From Pseudomonadota bacterium (GTDB lineage Bacteria; Pseudomonadota; Gammaproteobacteria; Steroidobacterales; Woeseiaceae), in the NCBI GenBank assembly GCA_022572185.1, contig JACZWL010000009.1:1-64000 (forward strand): 64,000 nucleotides of DNA, given 5' to 3'. This document shows, in pieces, positions 45,034-54,701 of the stretch. The position numbers were made by a program, and so were the translations under genes. How positions within the stretch are numbered: position 1 is the first letter of the stretch; each line of letters begins with the position of its first letter. Under the pieces are notes generated by a model. It saw only the letters and a program-made list of their open reading frames with translations, did no database searches and was not told the DNA's origin.

Positions 45034-46464
45034 ATGCACCGAAAGACGACATTACTTTGTGCGCTCATCCCGTTTGCTTTTCCCGTCTGCGCTGCCGCTG
45101 CTGAGGCTGACGACGTTATCAAGTTCGTCGATTCCCGATACGAGCAAACAGCAGCTCTCGCCAGGGACTTGTGGGAATTTGCCGAAGTCGGCTACCAGGA
45201 AGTGAAGAGCAGCGCCTTGATCAAAGAAACGCTGGCCGCCGAGGGTTTTGAAATCGACTCTGGACTCGCCGGAATTCCCACCGCGTTCGTAGCGACTTTT
45301 GGTACCGAGGGCCCGGTCATCGGTATTCTCGCCGAATACGACGCCCTGCCCGGAATTAACCAGGATGATGTACCGATTCGCAGCCTGATCGAGGGCAAGA
45401 CCGCTGGCCAGGCCTGTGGACACAACCTGTTCGGCGCCGGTTCCGTCGGCGCAGCGATTGCCGTCAGGCACTGGCTCGAAGAGACGGGCGCGCCCGGCGT
45501 CATTCGCCTGTATGGAACGCCCGCTGAGGAAGGTGGCAGCGGCAAAGTCTATTTAGTCAGGGACGGGGCGTTCGACGATGTGGACATCGTTCTTCACTGG
45601 CATGCGGATGGTCAAAACTGGGCGGGGGCCCGGACAACCCTCGCGAATCGTTCGGCGAAGTTTCGCTTCCGCGGCGTCTCGGCCCATGCGGCGAGCGCGC
45701 CTGAGAAAGCGCGTTCCGCTCTCGACGGCGTCGAGGCTTTCAATTACATGGTCAACATGATGCGCGAACACGTGCCGCAGGAGACCCGCATTCACTATGT
45801 CATTACGAGTGGTGGCAGTGCGCCGAACGTCGTGCCGGATTTCGCGGAGGTCTTCTACTATCTGCGACATCCCGAAGCTGAAACCGTAAAGGAACTGTGG
45901 CTTCGTCTTGAGCAGGCGGCGCTGGGCGCGGCCCAGGGAACTGGCGTCGAGGTCGACTGGGAAATCATCCACGGCAATCATCCTGTTCTTATTAATGAGA
46001 CGCTTGCGAAGATGATGGGCGAAAAGCTCCGGCAAGTCGGCGGCGTTGAGTACAACGAAAGGGAAAAAGCGTTTGCCAGAGAACTGTACCCGACTTTGGT
46101 GAAACCGAAGTTCGAGCTGGGCTCGCAGACGGAAATACAGCCCTACGAAGTCAGACTTGGTTACGGATCCACCGATGTTGGCGACGTCTCGATAACCGTA
46201 CCAACCACGGGACTCAGAGCAGCAACCTGGGTGCCGGGCACACCTTCGCACAGTTGGCAGGCAGCTGCCGCCAGTGGCATGAGCATTGGCTTCAAAGGCA
46301 CACAGGTCGCGGCAAAAACCCTCGCGCTCGCCGCCATCGAACTATTGGAAAACCCCGAATTACGCGCCGCCGCCAGAGCCGAGTTCATTGAACGGCGGGG
46401 AGAGAACTTTGTCTACGAAGCGTTGTTGGGCGACCGCAGCCCGCCGCTTGACTATAGAAATTAG
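45034..46464 (+). CDS. Secreted M20 family amidohydrolase (AbgB-like)
   Basis: 476 aa with signal peptide (LLCALIPFAFPVCAAAA). M20D-type: VIGILAEYDALPGI, TAGQACGHNLFGAGSVGAA with the metal Cys/His, TPAEEGGSGK with the catalytic Glu, and HWHADGQNW. The AbgB/aminobenzoyl-glutamate and amino-acid amide hydrolases are the nearest. The signal implies hydrolysis of acyl-amino compounds in the periplasm. Starts 81 bp from the divergent aminotransferase, so the two units could share regulation; functional link is inference. Confidence 0.87.
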   Translation: MHRKTTLLCALIPFAFPVCAAAAEADDVIKFVDSRYEQTAALARDLWEFAEVGYQEVKSSALIKETLAAEGFEIDSGLAGIPTAFVATFGTEGPVIGILAEYDALPGINQDDVPIRSLIEGKTAGQACGHNLFGAGSVGAAIAVRHWLEETGAPGVIRLYGTPAEEGGSGKVYLVRDGAFDDVDIVLHWHADGQNWAGARTTLANRSAKFRFRGVSAHAASAPEKARSALDGVEAFNYMVNMMREHVPQETRIHYVITSGGSAPNVVPDFAEVFYYLRHPEAETVKELWLRLEQAALGAAQGTGVEVDWEIIHGNHPVLINETLAKMMGEKLRQVGGVEYNEREKAFARELYPTLVKPKFELGSQTEIQPYEVRLGYGSTDVGDVSITVPTTGLRAATWVPGTPSHSWQAAAASGMSIGFKGTQVAAKTLALAAIELLENPELRAAARAEFIERRGENFVYEALLGDRSPPLDYRN

Positions 46465-46496
46465 CTCAGAAACCAGTTTCGCCTGGCAAGTAATCT

Positions 46497-47321
46497 TCAG
46501 GTCCCGGAGTTCTGATCCGCGATCAAGAGCCGCAATTCGCTCAATGTTGCCTTGATTCGGGTGGCGTGCTCGTTGCCCATTCGTATCAGCAGCTTCTGTC
46601 CGCTCGATAAGCTCTCAAGGTCCATATCGGCAAATTCATACAAGACATGCGGCCTGACCAGGCTGATCGGGCCCTCCACCACCGGGGCAGTCAGCAGATG
46701 ATCGATTACCGCGACCAGGCGGTCGTTGAAATAGGCGTTCGGATAGCCCAGCTCCACGTAGGCCTTTTGAAACAAGGGATAAAAGCGGCCGTAGACCTCG
46801 GTCAGCTCGTTCAGGTCGGCGTTAGTCACCATATCTACGAGCAGATCGTAGCGACGATAGCTGTCGGGGCTTATGGTGAACTCGATATTGTCTCCGCTCG
46901 CCTCGACATCGAACGGGCTGGGAATACCGGCGATCGGCCTGATCCGTTCCGCAACATGATCCCTTGGCAGGTTGTCAATGGTGGCGACCATCCGTGCGAT
47001 CAGGTTGGTCTCCGCCAGCATTTCCACCAACGATTGCGAACCGAGCACGTCGGCCAGCGCCAGTTTGAGATACTCGTCACTCTGATCAAGCGACGGCAGC
47101 GATACCAGCTCGCCTCCCGGCCCTTCGGGAGATTCGATCCTCGGAAACGGGTGTAGCGGATTTCTCGGTTCATCCACCAGCGGCTCGACAAGCGCTGGCG
47201 AGACGACAGGCTCTGGCAGCGGTCCTGGCCGGTTTATTTCCAGCCAGTAGTAAGTCAGCGCGGCAGCGAGCACGATCGCAAGCAGTATAGGAATGTAAAA
47301 CTGGGTTGCTTCTCTGCGCAC
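46497..47321 (-). CDS. DUF3014 domain protein
   Basis: 274 aa: one N-terminal transmembrane segment (YIPILLAIVLAAALTYYWL), a proline-rich linker, and the DUF3014 domain with SDEYLKLALADVLGSQSLVEML, LPRDHVAERIRPI, YRRYDLLVDMV and FNDRLVAVIDHLL. Inner-membrane protein with periplasmic domain. The family is widespread in gammaproteobacteria but has no assigned function. Confidence 0.87.
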   Translation of the reverse strand: MRREATQFYIPILLAIVLAAALTYYWLEINRPGPLPEPVVSPALVEPLVDEPRNPLHPFPRIESPEGPGGELVSLPSLDQSDEYLKLALADVLGSQSLVEMLAETNLIARMVATIDNLPRDHVAERIRPIAGIPSPFDVEASGDNIEFTISPDSYRRYDLLVDMVTNADLNELTEVYGRFYPLFQKAYVELGYPNAYFNDRLVAVIDHLLTAPVVEGPISLVRPHVLYEFADMDLESLSSGQKLLIRMGNEHATRIKATLSELRLLIADQNSGT

Positions 47322-47703
47322 TGATCTCTCTCCACCTGCTATTGCAACGGGCCTTGGACGATTTCGATCGACCGGAAGCAGTTTACCCTACCCCACCCAG
47401 CCCGGCTTGAGCATGACCGATATGAGACCAATGGGCTCATCGCCGGTGTAGCCGGATTCCGGATCCACACTCGGTTCGGTGGCTTCATCGTACCAGCCAG
47501 CTTCGGCAGTTTCGGAGTGGCTTTGGCAGCGATACCGACCGAAATCATCGTTGTTCGACCCCGGCGTCTGGCCGCCACATCAAGAGCTGAATTCCGTCCG
47601 CAGCGGTTCATTTGCTCCCGCAGATTAGTTTGTGGGTGTCCCATATACTACGCGGCAGGCGCGTATCTCATATTCGCCGGCCTGGAATTGTGGAGAATCG
47701 AAG
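47322..47703. other. Intergenic region without a supported gene
   Basis: A 101-codon minus frame (47339-47644) is present, but its composition is not protein-like. A second minus frame holds a short acidic stretch (ETAEAGWYDEATEPSVDPES) ending in a stop at 47388 with no start codon, so it may be a gene remnant. The OsmC gene's ribosome site lies at the right end. Confidence 0.4.
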
Positions 47704-48132
47704 ATGGCACGTATAACTGCAACGCTCACCTCAGGTATGGTCGTTCGACTGTCAAATGGCCGGCATGAATGGACAGCGGATGAACCGCTCGATGCAGGTG
47801 GTACGGATACCGGCCCGAACCCTTACGAGTTGTTGCTGGGATCGCTGGCCGCCTGTACCTGCATCACGATCTCATGGTACTGCCAGCACAAGTCGCTGCC
47901 GCTTCAGTCCGTCAGCGCAACCTATGATTTTGGGCGCGTCCATGCCGACGATTGCAAAGACTGCGACATTCCGGACAGAGGGTACATCGAGAAGATCACC
48001 AGTAACGTCCATATCACCGGAGATTTCGACGCGGCGCAAAAGAAGCGCCTCGCTCAGATCGCAGAACGCTGCCCCGTACACAAGACGCTCGCTCATGGCA
48101 TCGTGTTCGAGGACAGGGCTACGTTCGGCTAA
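47704..48132 (+). CDS. OsmC family peroxiredoxin-like protein
   Basis: 142 aa. OsmC/Ohr fold with two redox cysteines: SLAACTCITISWYCQHK near residue 55 and AERCPVHKTLAH near residue 123. Such proteins reduce organic hydroperoxides. The ATG 47704 has GGAG eight bases upstream; the frame extends to 47632. Cytoplasmic. Extra cysteines (DDCKDCD) occur in the middle and are not standard. Confidence 0.88.
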   Translation: MARITATLTSGMVVRLSNGRHEWTADEPLDAGGTDTGPNPYELLLGSLAACTCITISWYCQHKSLPLQSVSATYDFGRVHADDCKDCDIPDRGYIEKITSNVHITGDFDAAQKKRLAQIAERCPVHKTLAHGIVFEDRATFG

Positions 48133-48399
48133 ACCGGCATCAGCAATGCTCCTGTATGAGCTTCGGCCAGGAATTGTTCCTGAGCAGGGGTAGAGATTTC
48201 GTGGTTTTATCAGAATCTTCAACTTTGACCATCTATTGCCTCGCTGCCAGCAATGACAAGCTTTCAACAGTAAGTGAACAAGAAATTGTATGAACAGTCT
48301 GATTATTTTGTAGCAAACACCGTGAAGTGTTCTATATTTGTTGCTACATCATGATAAAGATATTTGCCGCTACCGAAATATCTTGGCAGGAGACATGAC
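48133..48399. promoter_or_regulatory. Leader region with two inverted repeats
   Basis: GTAGCAA/TTGCTAC (48310-48316, 48341-48347) and AAGATATTT/AAATATCTT (48357-48365, 48376-48384). The second is a 9-bp-arm hairpin ending four bases before the AGGAG ribosome site of the next gene, so it may control translation or bind a repressor. Confidence 0.5.
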
Positions 48400-48852
48400 A
48401 TGGATGCAGCCTGGATCAAAGTAATTGTCCTGACCCTCGCCGAATGTGTCGCGCCGGAAGGCAAGACCGTCTGCCGGGAGCAGGAAGTTCAATATCATTT
48501 CCTTGACGAAGTCGAATGCCAAAAGGTACTTGAGCAGCTGCTTGATTATCGGGACGGATTCGACAACGTTATCGTCAACAGAGAAGACTCCAGTTGCCTG
48601 CCGGCTGCCAAAAATTCGCCGGTATTTGATTCCCGGTCCGAGGCGGATCAGTTCCTTGCGGGAACCGAGGGATGGGGGATCTTGTCCGACGAACCGGCAC
48701 CGAAGGACTTCTTGCAGGATCGACACGACAAGCGTTTACAAAACCTGCCCGTCTGTGACGATGAGAATCTGATCACGCCATGCCGGCGCGGGGATATCAT
48801 CATCGAAGGCGTGACTGAGAATGACACGGCGGTATGGAAGAAAAACCAGTAA
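48400..48852 (+). CDS. Unknown small Cys-containing protein
   Basis: 150 aa, not recognised. A short hydrophobic N-terminus (WIKVIVLTLAECVAP) may be a weak signal or anchor. Six cysteines are spread along it (CVAPEGKTVC, VECQKV, SCLPAA, VCDDEN, CRRGD), suggesting disulfides. ATG 48400 has AGGAG seven bases before it. The leader has inverted repeats. Charged, with an Asp/Glu-rich C-terminal half. Confidence 0.7.
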   Translation: MDAAWIKVIVLTLAECVAPEGKTVCREQEVQYHFLDEVECQKVLEQLLDYRDGFDNVIVNREDSSCLPAAKNSPVFDSRSEADQFLAGTEGWGILSDEPAPKDFLQDRHDKRLQNLPVCDDENLITPCRRGDIIIEGVTENDTAVWKKNQ

Positions 48853-48973
48853 TCGAGCTTCACCGTCGATGTGAACTGTACAAGCACCAGATTGGCCGTG
48901 ACGGAAAAGCACGTGAAGAACCCCAAGAAACAGACCGTTTCAACAGTTTTTTGCTCTGGGCGGCCTAACAAAC

Positions 48974-49747
48974 TTAGTGGTCAAAATTCGGAATCGGTAT
49001 ATTGCTGTCTTTGTAATAATCACGCCATTCCAGCCCGGGATCCTTCGCGCCCGATAATACGATGTCCGTGAATATCGAATATGCGGTCGGCGCAAGCGCT
49101 GCGGTGTCTTCATCGAATGCAGGCGGCAAGCCTGCTTCCCTTCGATAGATGTGTTCATAATTCGCGCACGCCGCATGCTTGAACGGCATGTACCAGTCAC
49201 GGTCTTTGCTGTAATCACCGAGTTCGATGCGTGCAGAATTAAACGTCTCCAGAAACCAGTGCGTTTGCCAATAAGATTGCTGCACGAGGTCCCAAATGAT
49301 GTCCAGGGTCGGCAATTTCGTTTTTCCGTAGATCTCCGAACGAAGGTGGCTGTTGGCCTCAGCGATCCGACCAAGATGTTCCTTCAGGCCGCCGCTTATC
49401 CCGGGCTGCGAGCGGAGGCCGCTGGGATCATTCTCTGGTGGTGGCGGGATTACGAGGACCTGATACGAGGCAAATTCGATCATTTTAGCCGCAAGTTTTT
49501 CCCGGCAGGCCATTACAGGGTCGAATGAATTGCAAATCTCATTAATGACAAGGTACAGATTCCTGGCCAGCACGCCTCTCGCGTCATCCCCGACAAAATT
49601 CTTCAACGGGATCTGATCGTAAATTATTGAAGACTTATCGACGGTAGATAGCAACACCGGGTTTTGGCGTCCGGTCTGCACCGCCGTTTGACGTTCGGTC
49701 TGCACCGCCGTTTGGCGCCGGAATAGATTGCCCAGGCGACTAGTCAT
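48974..49747 (-). CDS. Unknown 257-aa protein with N-terminal octapeptide repeat
   Basis: Not recognised. The first 28 residues include RQTAVQTE and RQTAVQTG in tandem, encoded by a near-perfect 24-bp direct repeat, then RQNPVLLS. The rest is hydrophilic and Trp/Tyr-rich (QSYWQTHWFLETFNSARIELGD, KDRDWYMPFKHAACANYEHIYR, WRDYYKDSNIP). No signal peptide or membrane segment. Could be a soluble regulatory or structural protein. Single-gene unit. Confidence 0.68.
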   Translation of the reverse strand: MTSRLGNLFRRQTAVQTERQTAVQTGRQNPVLLSTVDKSSIIYDQIPLKNFVGDDARGVLARNLYLVINEICNSFDPVMACREKLAAKMIEFASYQVLVIPPPPENDPSGLRSQPGISGGLKEHLGRIAEANSHLRSEIYGKTKLPTLDIIWDLVQQSYWQTHWFLETFNSARIELGDYSKDRDWYMPFKHAACANYEHIYRREAGLPPAFDEDTAALAPTAYSIFTDIVLSGAKDPGLEWRDYYKDSNIPIPNFDH

Positions 49748-49784
49748 GGTTTGATGCTAGCAAACAGACGCGCTGCTTTTGCAA

Positions 49785-50519
49785 CTATTTCGTCTGTACC
49801 GTCCGCAGATGAAAGTCAAATGGTTTACGGTAAACGTACCGGTTATTTATCCAGAGTATCAACATACCTTCGACAAAGTGGGCGTAACGAACAGGCCCGA
49901 GATCGATCGGCTCCAGGCCGATGCCCTCGGCCAGGGTTGCGACAACGGCCTTGGCCTCGGCGCTGTCGCCGACTAATGGTATCGATACCGGGCCGCCGGC
50001 GGACTCAGGGTCAAGCATGGTTCTCCAGTTCAGTGTATTAAAAGCTTTCACGACAAAGGCATTCGGCGCCCATCCCTGAATGAGCTCAGCATTCGACGTT
50101 TCAACGCCAAGTTCAAAAAGCCCATCGTCCCCGCGCCGAAGCGCATTGGTCGGATCGATAATTATCTTGCCGGAGAGATCACCAATGCTTTTCATGACTG
50201 ATTCGATAGCCATCCCTGGTACCGCAAGCACGACAATATCCGCCATTGCCGCAGCTTCCGCAGGAGTCGTTGCGGACGCGCCATGACCGGTGTGTGCAAC
50301 GAGTTGCTTTACTTCATCTCGCGACGGGTTCCGCGAACCATAGACAATATCGTGACCGAGCTCGGCGAAACGGGGACCCAGTGCACTCGCCACCTGACCT
50401 GTCCCAATGATGGCGATGGTCTCAGCCGAGACTGGCGTCGGTATAGTCAGACTCACGATCAAAATAAGTAGCACACAGCGTGCCAGGTGCTTGCGCAGAA
50501 CAAAGGATAGTTCGTTCAC
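49785..50519 (-). CDS. Exported NADPH-dependent F420 reductase-like (NpdG-type) protein
   Basis: 244 aa. Rossmann motif TIAIIGTGQVASALGPRFAELG directly after a signal-like segment (CVLLILIVSLTIPTPVSA), then VVLAVPGMAIESV, KIIIDPTNAL and FVVKAFNTLNW, matching the F420-reductase/NADP-oxidoreductase family. Homologues are normally cytoplasmic, so the export signal is odd; a membrane anchor is the alternative. A function in F420 use is not implied. Confidence 0.8.
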   Translation of the reverse strand: MNELSFVLRKHLARCVLLILIVSLTIPTPVSAETIAIIGTGQVASALGPRFAELGHDIVYGSRNPSRDEVKQLVAHTGHGASATTPAEAAAMADIVVLAVPGMAIESVMKSIGDLSGKIIIDPTNALRRGDDGLFELGVETSNAELIQGWAPNAFVVKAFNTLNWRTMLDPESAGGPVSIPLVGDSAEAKAVVATLAEGIGLEPIDLGPVRYAHFVEGMLILWINNRYVYRKPFDFHLRTVQTK

Positions 50520-50927
50520 GACATAACCTCATCGGGGTATTGACCAGGAATAGCGTCAGATTTGTGTGCTGGCGATATTAGCAAAGCTCGCTGTGATTGC
50601 GATAGCCGGCGAAGCAGTCTTCCGACAGTGTCTGTGGATCAAGATTATTATGGCTCCATCTGTCTGCCGATCCCGGTTTCCAGCCCAAAACGCAAATGGA
50701 GATCTCAGGCTTCAATTCACAAGCTTCGCTGCAACGCGACACTTTGATCTCTTTGAAAAAACCGTCTTGATCATCTGAGAATCCGGCAGAGACATCGTAA
50801 GGCTCTGCGTGCTGTTCACAGAGGCTGCGATATCTGACTGATTTTAAAGGCTTGTGACAGGATGTGACCAATCGCTCGCCGTGCGGTAAGCTGCTACAGA
50901 CCTTTCACTAAGAGGAGGTAGAAATAA
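50520..50927. other. Intergenic region without a supported gene
   Basis: Some short frames are open here but none has a ribosome site or family match. The right end carries the promoter area and a strong AGAGGAGG ribosome site for the EF-G-like gene at 50928. Confidence 0.5.
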
Positions 50928-52973
50928 ATGGCCTATACCACCGCTGACATCCGAAACGTGTGCCTCGTTGGGCCCGGCCATGCCGGCAAAACTCAGCTCG
51001 CCGAGGCACTTCTGGCCGCCGGTGGTGCTATTTCCCATGCAGGTTCTGTTGAGAAAGGCGACACGGTCTCCGATTTCAGTCCCAAGGAAAAGGAGCTCGG
51101 ACACTCTATATATCCTTCGGTCTGCCATCTCGATCATGCCGGCATACATGTGAACCTGATCGACACCCCGGGATATCGGGATTTTTTTGGCCGCGCAGTG
51201 TCAGTATTGCCTGCCGTTGAGACGGCTGCAATCGTAATCGATGCCGAGAACGGCATTCAAATGGTCACGAGCAGGATGATGGACGCCGCGAAAGAGCAGC
51301 GTCTTTGTCGGATGATCATTGTCAACAAAATCGATGAGGAAGGCATAGATCTGGCCGGGCTCGTCGATGATATTCGTGCGACATTCGGCTCGGAGTGCCT
51401 GCCCATCAACCTGCCGACAGCCGATAGTAGTGCTGTCGTTGACTGCTTTTTCGAGCCAAATGGTGCTGACACCGCTTTCAGCGACATCGAGACAGCCCAT
51501 ACCCAAATCATTGACCAGGTCGTGGAAGTCGACGATGAGCTGATGGAGCTTTACCTGGAGCAAGGTGAAGAACTTACGCCCGAGCAGTTGCACGCGCCAT
51601 TCGAGAAGGCCCTGCGCGAGGGCCACCTCGTGCCGATCTGTTTTGTATCCGCCACAACTGGCGTCGGCGTAAAAGAATTGCTCAACGTGTTTGAACGACT
51701 GATGCCGAACCCTGCCGAGGGTAACCCACCGGTGTTTTACAAGGGTGAAGGTGACGATGCTCAAGAAGTTGTCGTTACGCCTGATCCGGATCAGCATGTC
51801 ATCGCCCACGTGATCATGGTCCACATCGATCCTTTCAAAGGCAAATTAGCTATCATTCGCATACATCAGGGCTCGATCAAGGCCGGCAACCAGCTGTTTG
51901 TCGGCGATGCACGTAAACCAATAAAAGTTTCTCAGCTCCTGAAACTCAATGGTGGTGATCACAAGAAAGTTAACGTCGGCGTGCCTGGAGACATTTGTGC
52001 GATCCCGCGCGTCGATGAAGCCCACTACGACGCAGTGCTGCACGACTCACATGACGAGGATCACTTTCACCTGAAGCACAAGCGGCTGCCGCGCCCAATG
52101 TACGGCTTGGCAGTCAGACCGGCCAACGATGCTGATGCGCAAAAAACGTCAGATGCTCTGCACTCGGCGGAGGCGGAAGACCCGTCCCTCAAGCTGGAAC
52201 ATGTTGCATCGTTGAACGAAGTCGTGCTTCGCGGCCTGGGTGAAATGCATCTGCGCACAGTACTTGACGGGATCTCGGAACGTTATGGCTTGCAGGTAAA
52301 TACGTCGCTGCCATCCATTGCATACCGGGAAACCATCACCGCACCGGCAGAAGGCCACCACAGGCACAAAAAGCAGACCGGTGGCGCCGGTCAGTTCGGT
52401 GAGGTGTACCTGCGGGTGGAGCCGTTGCCACCTGGCACTGGCTTCGAGTTCGCCAACAAGGTCATCGGCGGATCGATTCCGTCACAGTATATTCCCGCTG
52501 TAGAAACTGGTGTTCGTCAAGTTATGGGCAAGGGCGCGATCTCTGGACATGAGATGCAAGATGTGAAAGTCACTGTCTACGATGGTAAGCATCACGCGGT
52601 AGATTCCAAGGAAATCGCTTTTGTGCAAGCGGGTAAGAAAGCCTTCCTCGAGGCAGTTATTGAAGCCAAGCCGATTGTCATGGAGCCGATCGTTGACGTT
52701 ACTTTTACCGTACCGAGCGATTGCATGGGTGGTGTCACAGGCGACCTTGCCGGTATGCGAGGGATGGTGAGCGGCACCAACAACCTTCCAAACAACCGCA
52801 TGGAAATCTCCGGTCAGGCCCCGCTCAAGGAGTTACAGTCTTATCACTCAAGACTGAAGTCCCTGTCCGCCGGCGAAGGCAGTTTCACGATGGACTTCAG
52901 CCACTACGCGCAGGTAACGCCGCAGATGCACCAGGCGTTGGTCAGTGAGTTCCGTCACGAGTCAGCGGAGTGA
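50928..52973 (+). CDS. Elongation factor G-like GTPase (EF-G paralogue)
   Basis: 681 aa translational GTPase. G1 loop GPGHAGKTQLAEAL (canonical EF-G has AHIDAGKTT), G3 DTPGYRDFF, G4 NKIDE, domain III/IV with RPMYGLAVRPAN, KQTGGAGQFGEVYLRVEP and the domain V end. It is an EF-G2-type paralogue, not the main fusA, since it lacks ribosomal-protein neighbours and is shorter with altered G1. The role may be ribosome recycling or stress. Strong ribosome site. A CAGCGG/CCGCTG hairpin follows at 53034-53050. Confidence 0.87.
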   Translation: MAYTTADIRNVCLVGPGHAGKTQLAEALLAAGGAISHAGSVEKGDTVSDFSPKEKELGHSIYPSVCHLDHAGIHVNLIDTPGYRDFFGRAVSVLPAVETAAIVIDAENGIQMVTSRMMDAAKEQRLCRMIIVNKIDEEGIDLAGLVDDIRATFGSECLPINLPTADSSAVVDCFFEPNGADTAFSDIETAHTQIIDQVVEVDDELMELYLEQGEELTPEQLHAPFEKALREGHLVPICFVSATTGVGVKELLNVFERLMPNPAEGNPPVFYKGEGDDAQEVVVTPDPDQHVIAHVIMVHIDPFKGKLAIIRIHQGSIKAGNQLFVGDARKPIKVSQLLKLNGGDHKKVNVGVPGDICAIPRVDEAHYDAVLHDSHDEDHFHLKHKRLPRPMYGLAVRPANDADAQKTSDALHSAEAEDPSLKLEHVASLNEVVLRGLGEMHLRTVLDGISERYGLQVNTSLPSIAYRETITAPAEGHHRHKKQTGGAGQFGEVYLRVEPLPPGTGFEFANKVIGGSIPSQYIPAVETGVRQVMGKGAISGHEMQDVKVTVYDGKHHAVDSKEIAFVQAGKKAFLEAVIEAKPIVMEPIVDVTFTVPSDCMGGVTGDLAGMRGMVSGTNNLPNNRMEISGQAPLKELQSYHSRLKSLSAGEGSFTMDFSHYAQVTPQMHQALVSEFRHESAE

Positions 52974-53068
52974 ACAATAAGAATGCGATTTGAGAATAAT
53001 GAACGTTGATGAATTCACACTCATTCTAAATCAACAGCGGTTTGTCCGCTGCTGGTAAGCATTATCGC

Positions 53069-54449
53069 TCAGAAGCTGCTCTTTGCTTCAATCAGGAGTT
53101 GTACATTTTCGATGCTATCGTCGTCGCTGCCCAGTGGAAATGCCAGATCAACATGAATCATGCGCGCCAGGCCCGACCGTGCATTTCCGAGGCGAAGCCC
53201 AAATCCAACGTCCGTCTGTAATCCAGGGTTTTCGGAGCCGACCGGGCTCTGACCAACCAGGCATTTCGATCGGCGCCAAAGCCTGTACTGGAATATCCAA
53301 GTCTTGCACTGAAAAAGGTACCGAGATATCGATCCTCGGTGCGGTTGATCTGGTTCACGTTTTCGGCTTTTTCGAATTCGTCTTGCATAAATTCAATGCC
53401 GATAAACGGATATACCAGTTTTCGATCCTCCGGGACGACCAAAATCGGCGCCGCACTTCCATCGACGGGGGAAAACCTGTGTTCGTCGTAAGCGAGACCG
53501 GTTGTGTAGCGATGAGCCCAACCCTCGGTGAGGCCCTTTGACCATCCGACTTGAATTTCATGCGATCGTGTTTGATGACGGTAATCGGCGAGTATCTCGC
53601 CGCGATCGTACAACGACTCTATTCGATCGTTATCGAAGAACGACAAGCCGCGGGCGCCAGTGCTGGAAAGTGAATAGAAAGGCTTGTCGATGCTGAACAT
53701 TCGTGTATATCCATCGCTGTTGTCAGCATACTGTGCTTCCAGGCCTACCAACTATTCCCAAGATGACGATCAATGTATGTAACAGACGCTGAATCACGAT
53801 CCACGTTGCTATGATAAGCAACTCCAAGCTGAATTCCTGTGCCAAAAAGATTCGTCTCCTGGAGTCCGAACCCGGCGCTGCTCTCACCGCCATGCCGACC
53901 GTACGAAATTTTCGGGCTGAGGGTCCATGTATCTTTTGTGCGAACGTCAATTTCAGCGACGCCGTTTTCGATGTGAACAGCTTGAATTGTCACTTCCTGA
54001 ATATAGCGGTTGCTACGCAGGATGCGCTCCGATTCATCCAGTGCGTGAAGAGAAAAATCATCTCCCGGCTTGAATAACAATTGCTGACGAATAACGTCAG
54101 GCCGGGTTGTTGCATGGACCTTGTTCGCAAGCTGAAAAATCCACTTGTCTTCGTCCGGATCGTCCAGATCGAAAATGCTGCCGTTGCTTATGGTGATGTC
54201 GCCGATAACTGCTCCTTCTGTCTCGAGCAGAGCAGGTGTCAGTATTGCTACCTGCATGCTGCCGGACGCATCAGACATGCGCTCCAGGGGTGGACCGGCA
54301 AGCGCTGTGATCGGCATCAGCAGCAAAAACCTGAGCGAAAAAGACAGTCCCGGCTCCACAGCAGACCGCGATTTCTCGTAGCCGGATTTATTGGTAATAA
54401 ATCCCAAAATGATCCTGCTCCATTCGCCCGAAATTTGACTTGCCCGCAT
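53069..54449 (-). pseudogene. POTRA/surface-antigen (Omp85-like) outer-membrane protein, frameshifted
   Basis: Frame 1 (54449-53745) has a signal-like segment, a POTRA-type domain (IRQQLLFKPGDDFSLHALDESER), then barrel strands, and ends LGNSW. Frame 2 (53751-53158) continues GLEAQYADNSDGYTR and barrel strands, ending MHGRAWRA. Frame 3 supplies LQTDVGFGLRLGNARSG and RMIHVDLAFPLG, ending KSSF at 53069. At least two single-base-type frameshifts (about 53748 and 53255) interrupt an otherwise collinear protein of about 450 aa. Either a decaying gene or sequencing error. An intact relative would insert or export outer-membrane material. Confidence 0.75.
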
Positions 54450-54701
54450 AACAATAAATCGCCGAATTCGGGTCGGATTTCCCGTTTGATTGAGAGCTTA
54501 GACGCAGCGACTTACGGAAATCATTCGCAAGAGGCGGTGAAACGCCACTGGAATGCCCGTTTGATAGGGCTTAAAGTAATCGCACCACAGGCAAGCACAT
54601 GAGCCTTGGCTTCGCAGTGGCAGCCCGCGGAGCTCCCGGAAAAACGAAAAAGCAATGATGACAATTTTGTTTGCTTCGGCAACGGAACGCAGGAGTACCC
54701 G

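Noticed and set aside
47339-47644. 101-codon minus frame as a gene
   Set aside because: Low-complexity Arg/Pro/Ser composition, no ribosome site and no recognisable motif.
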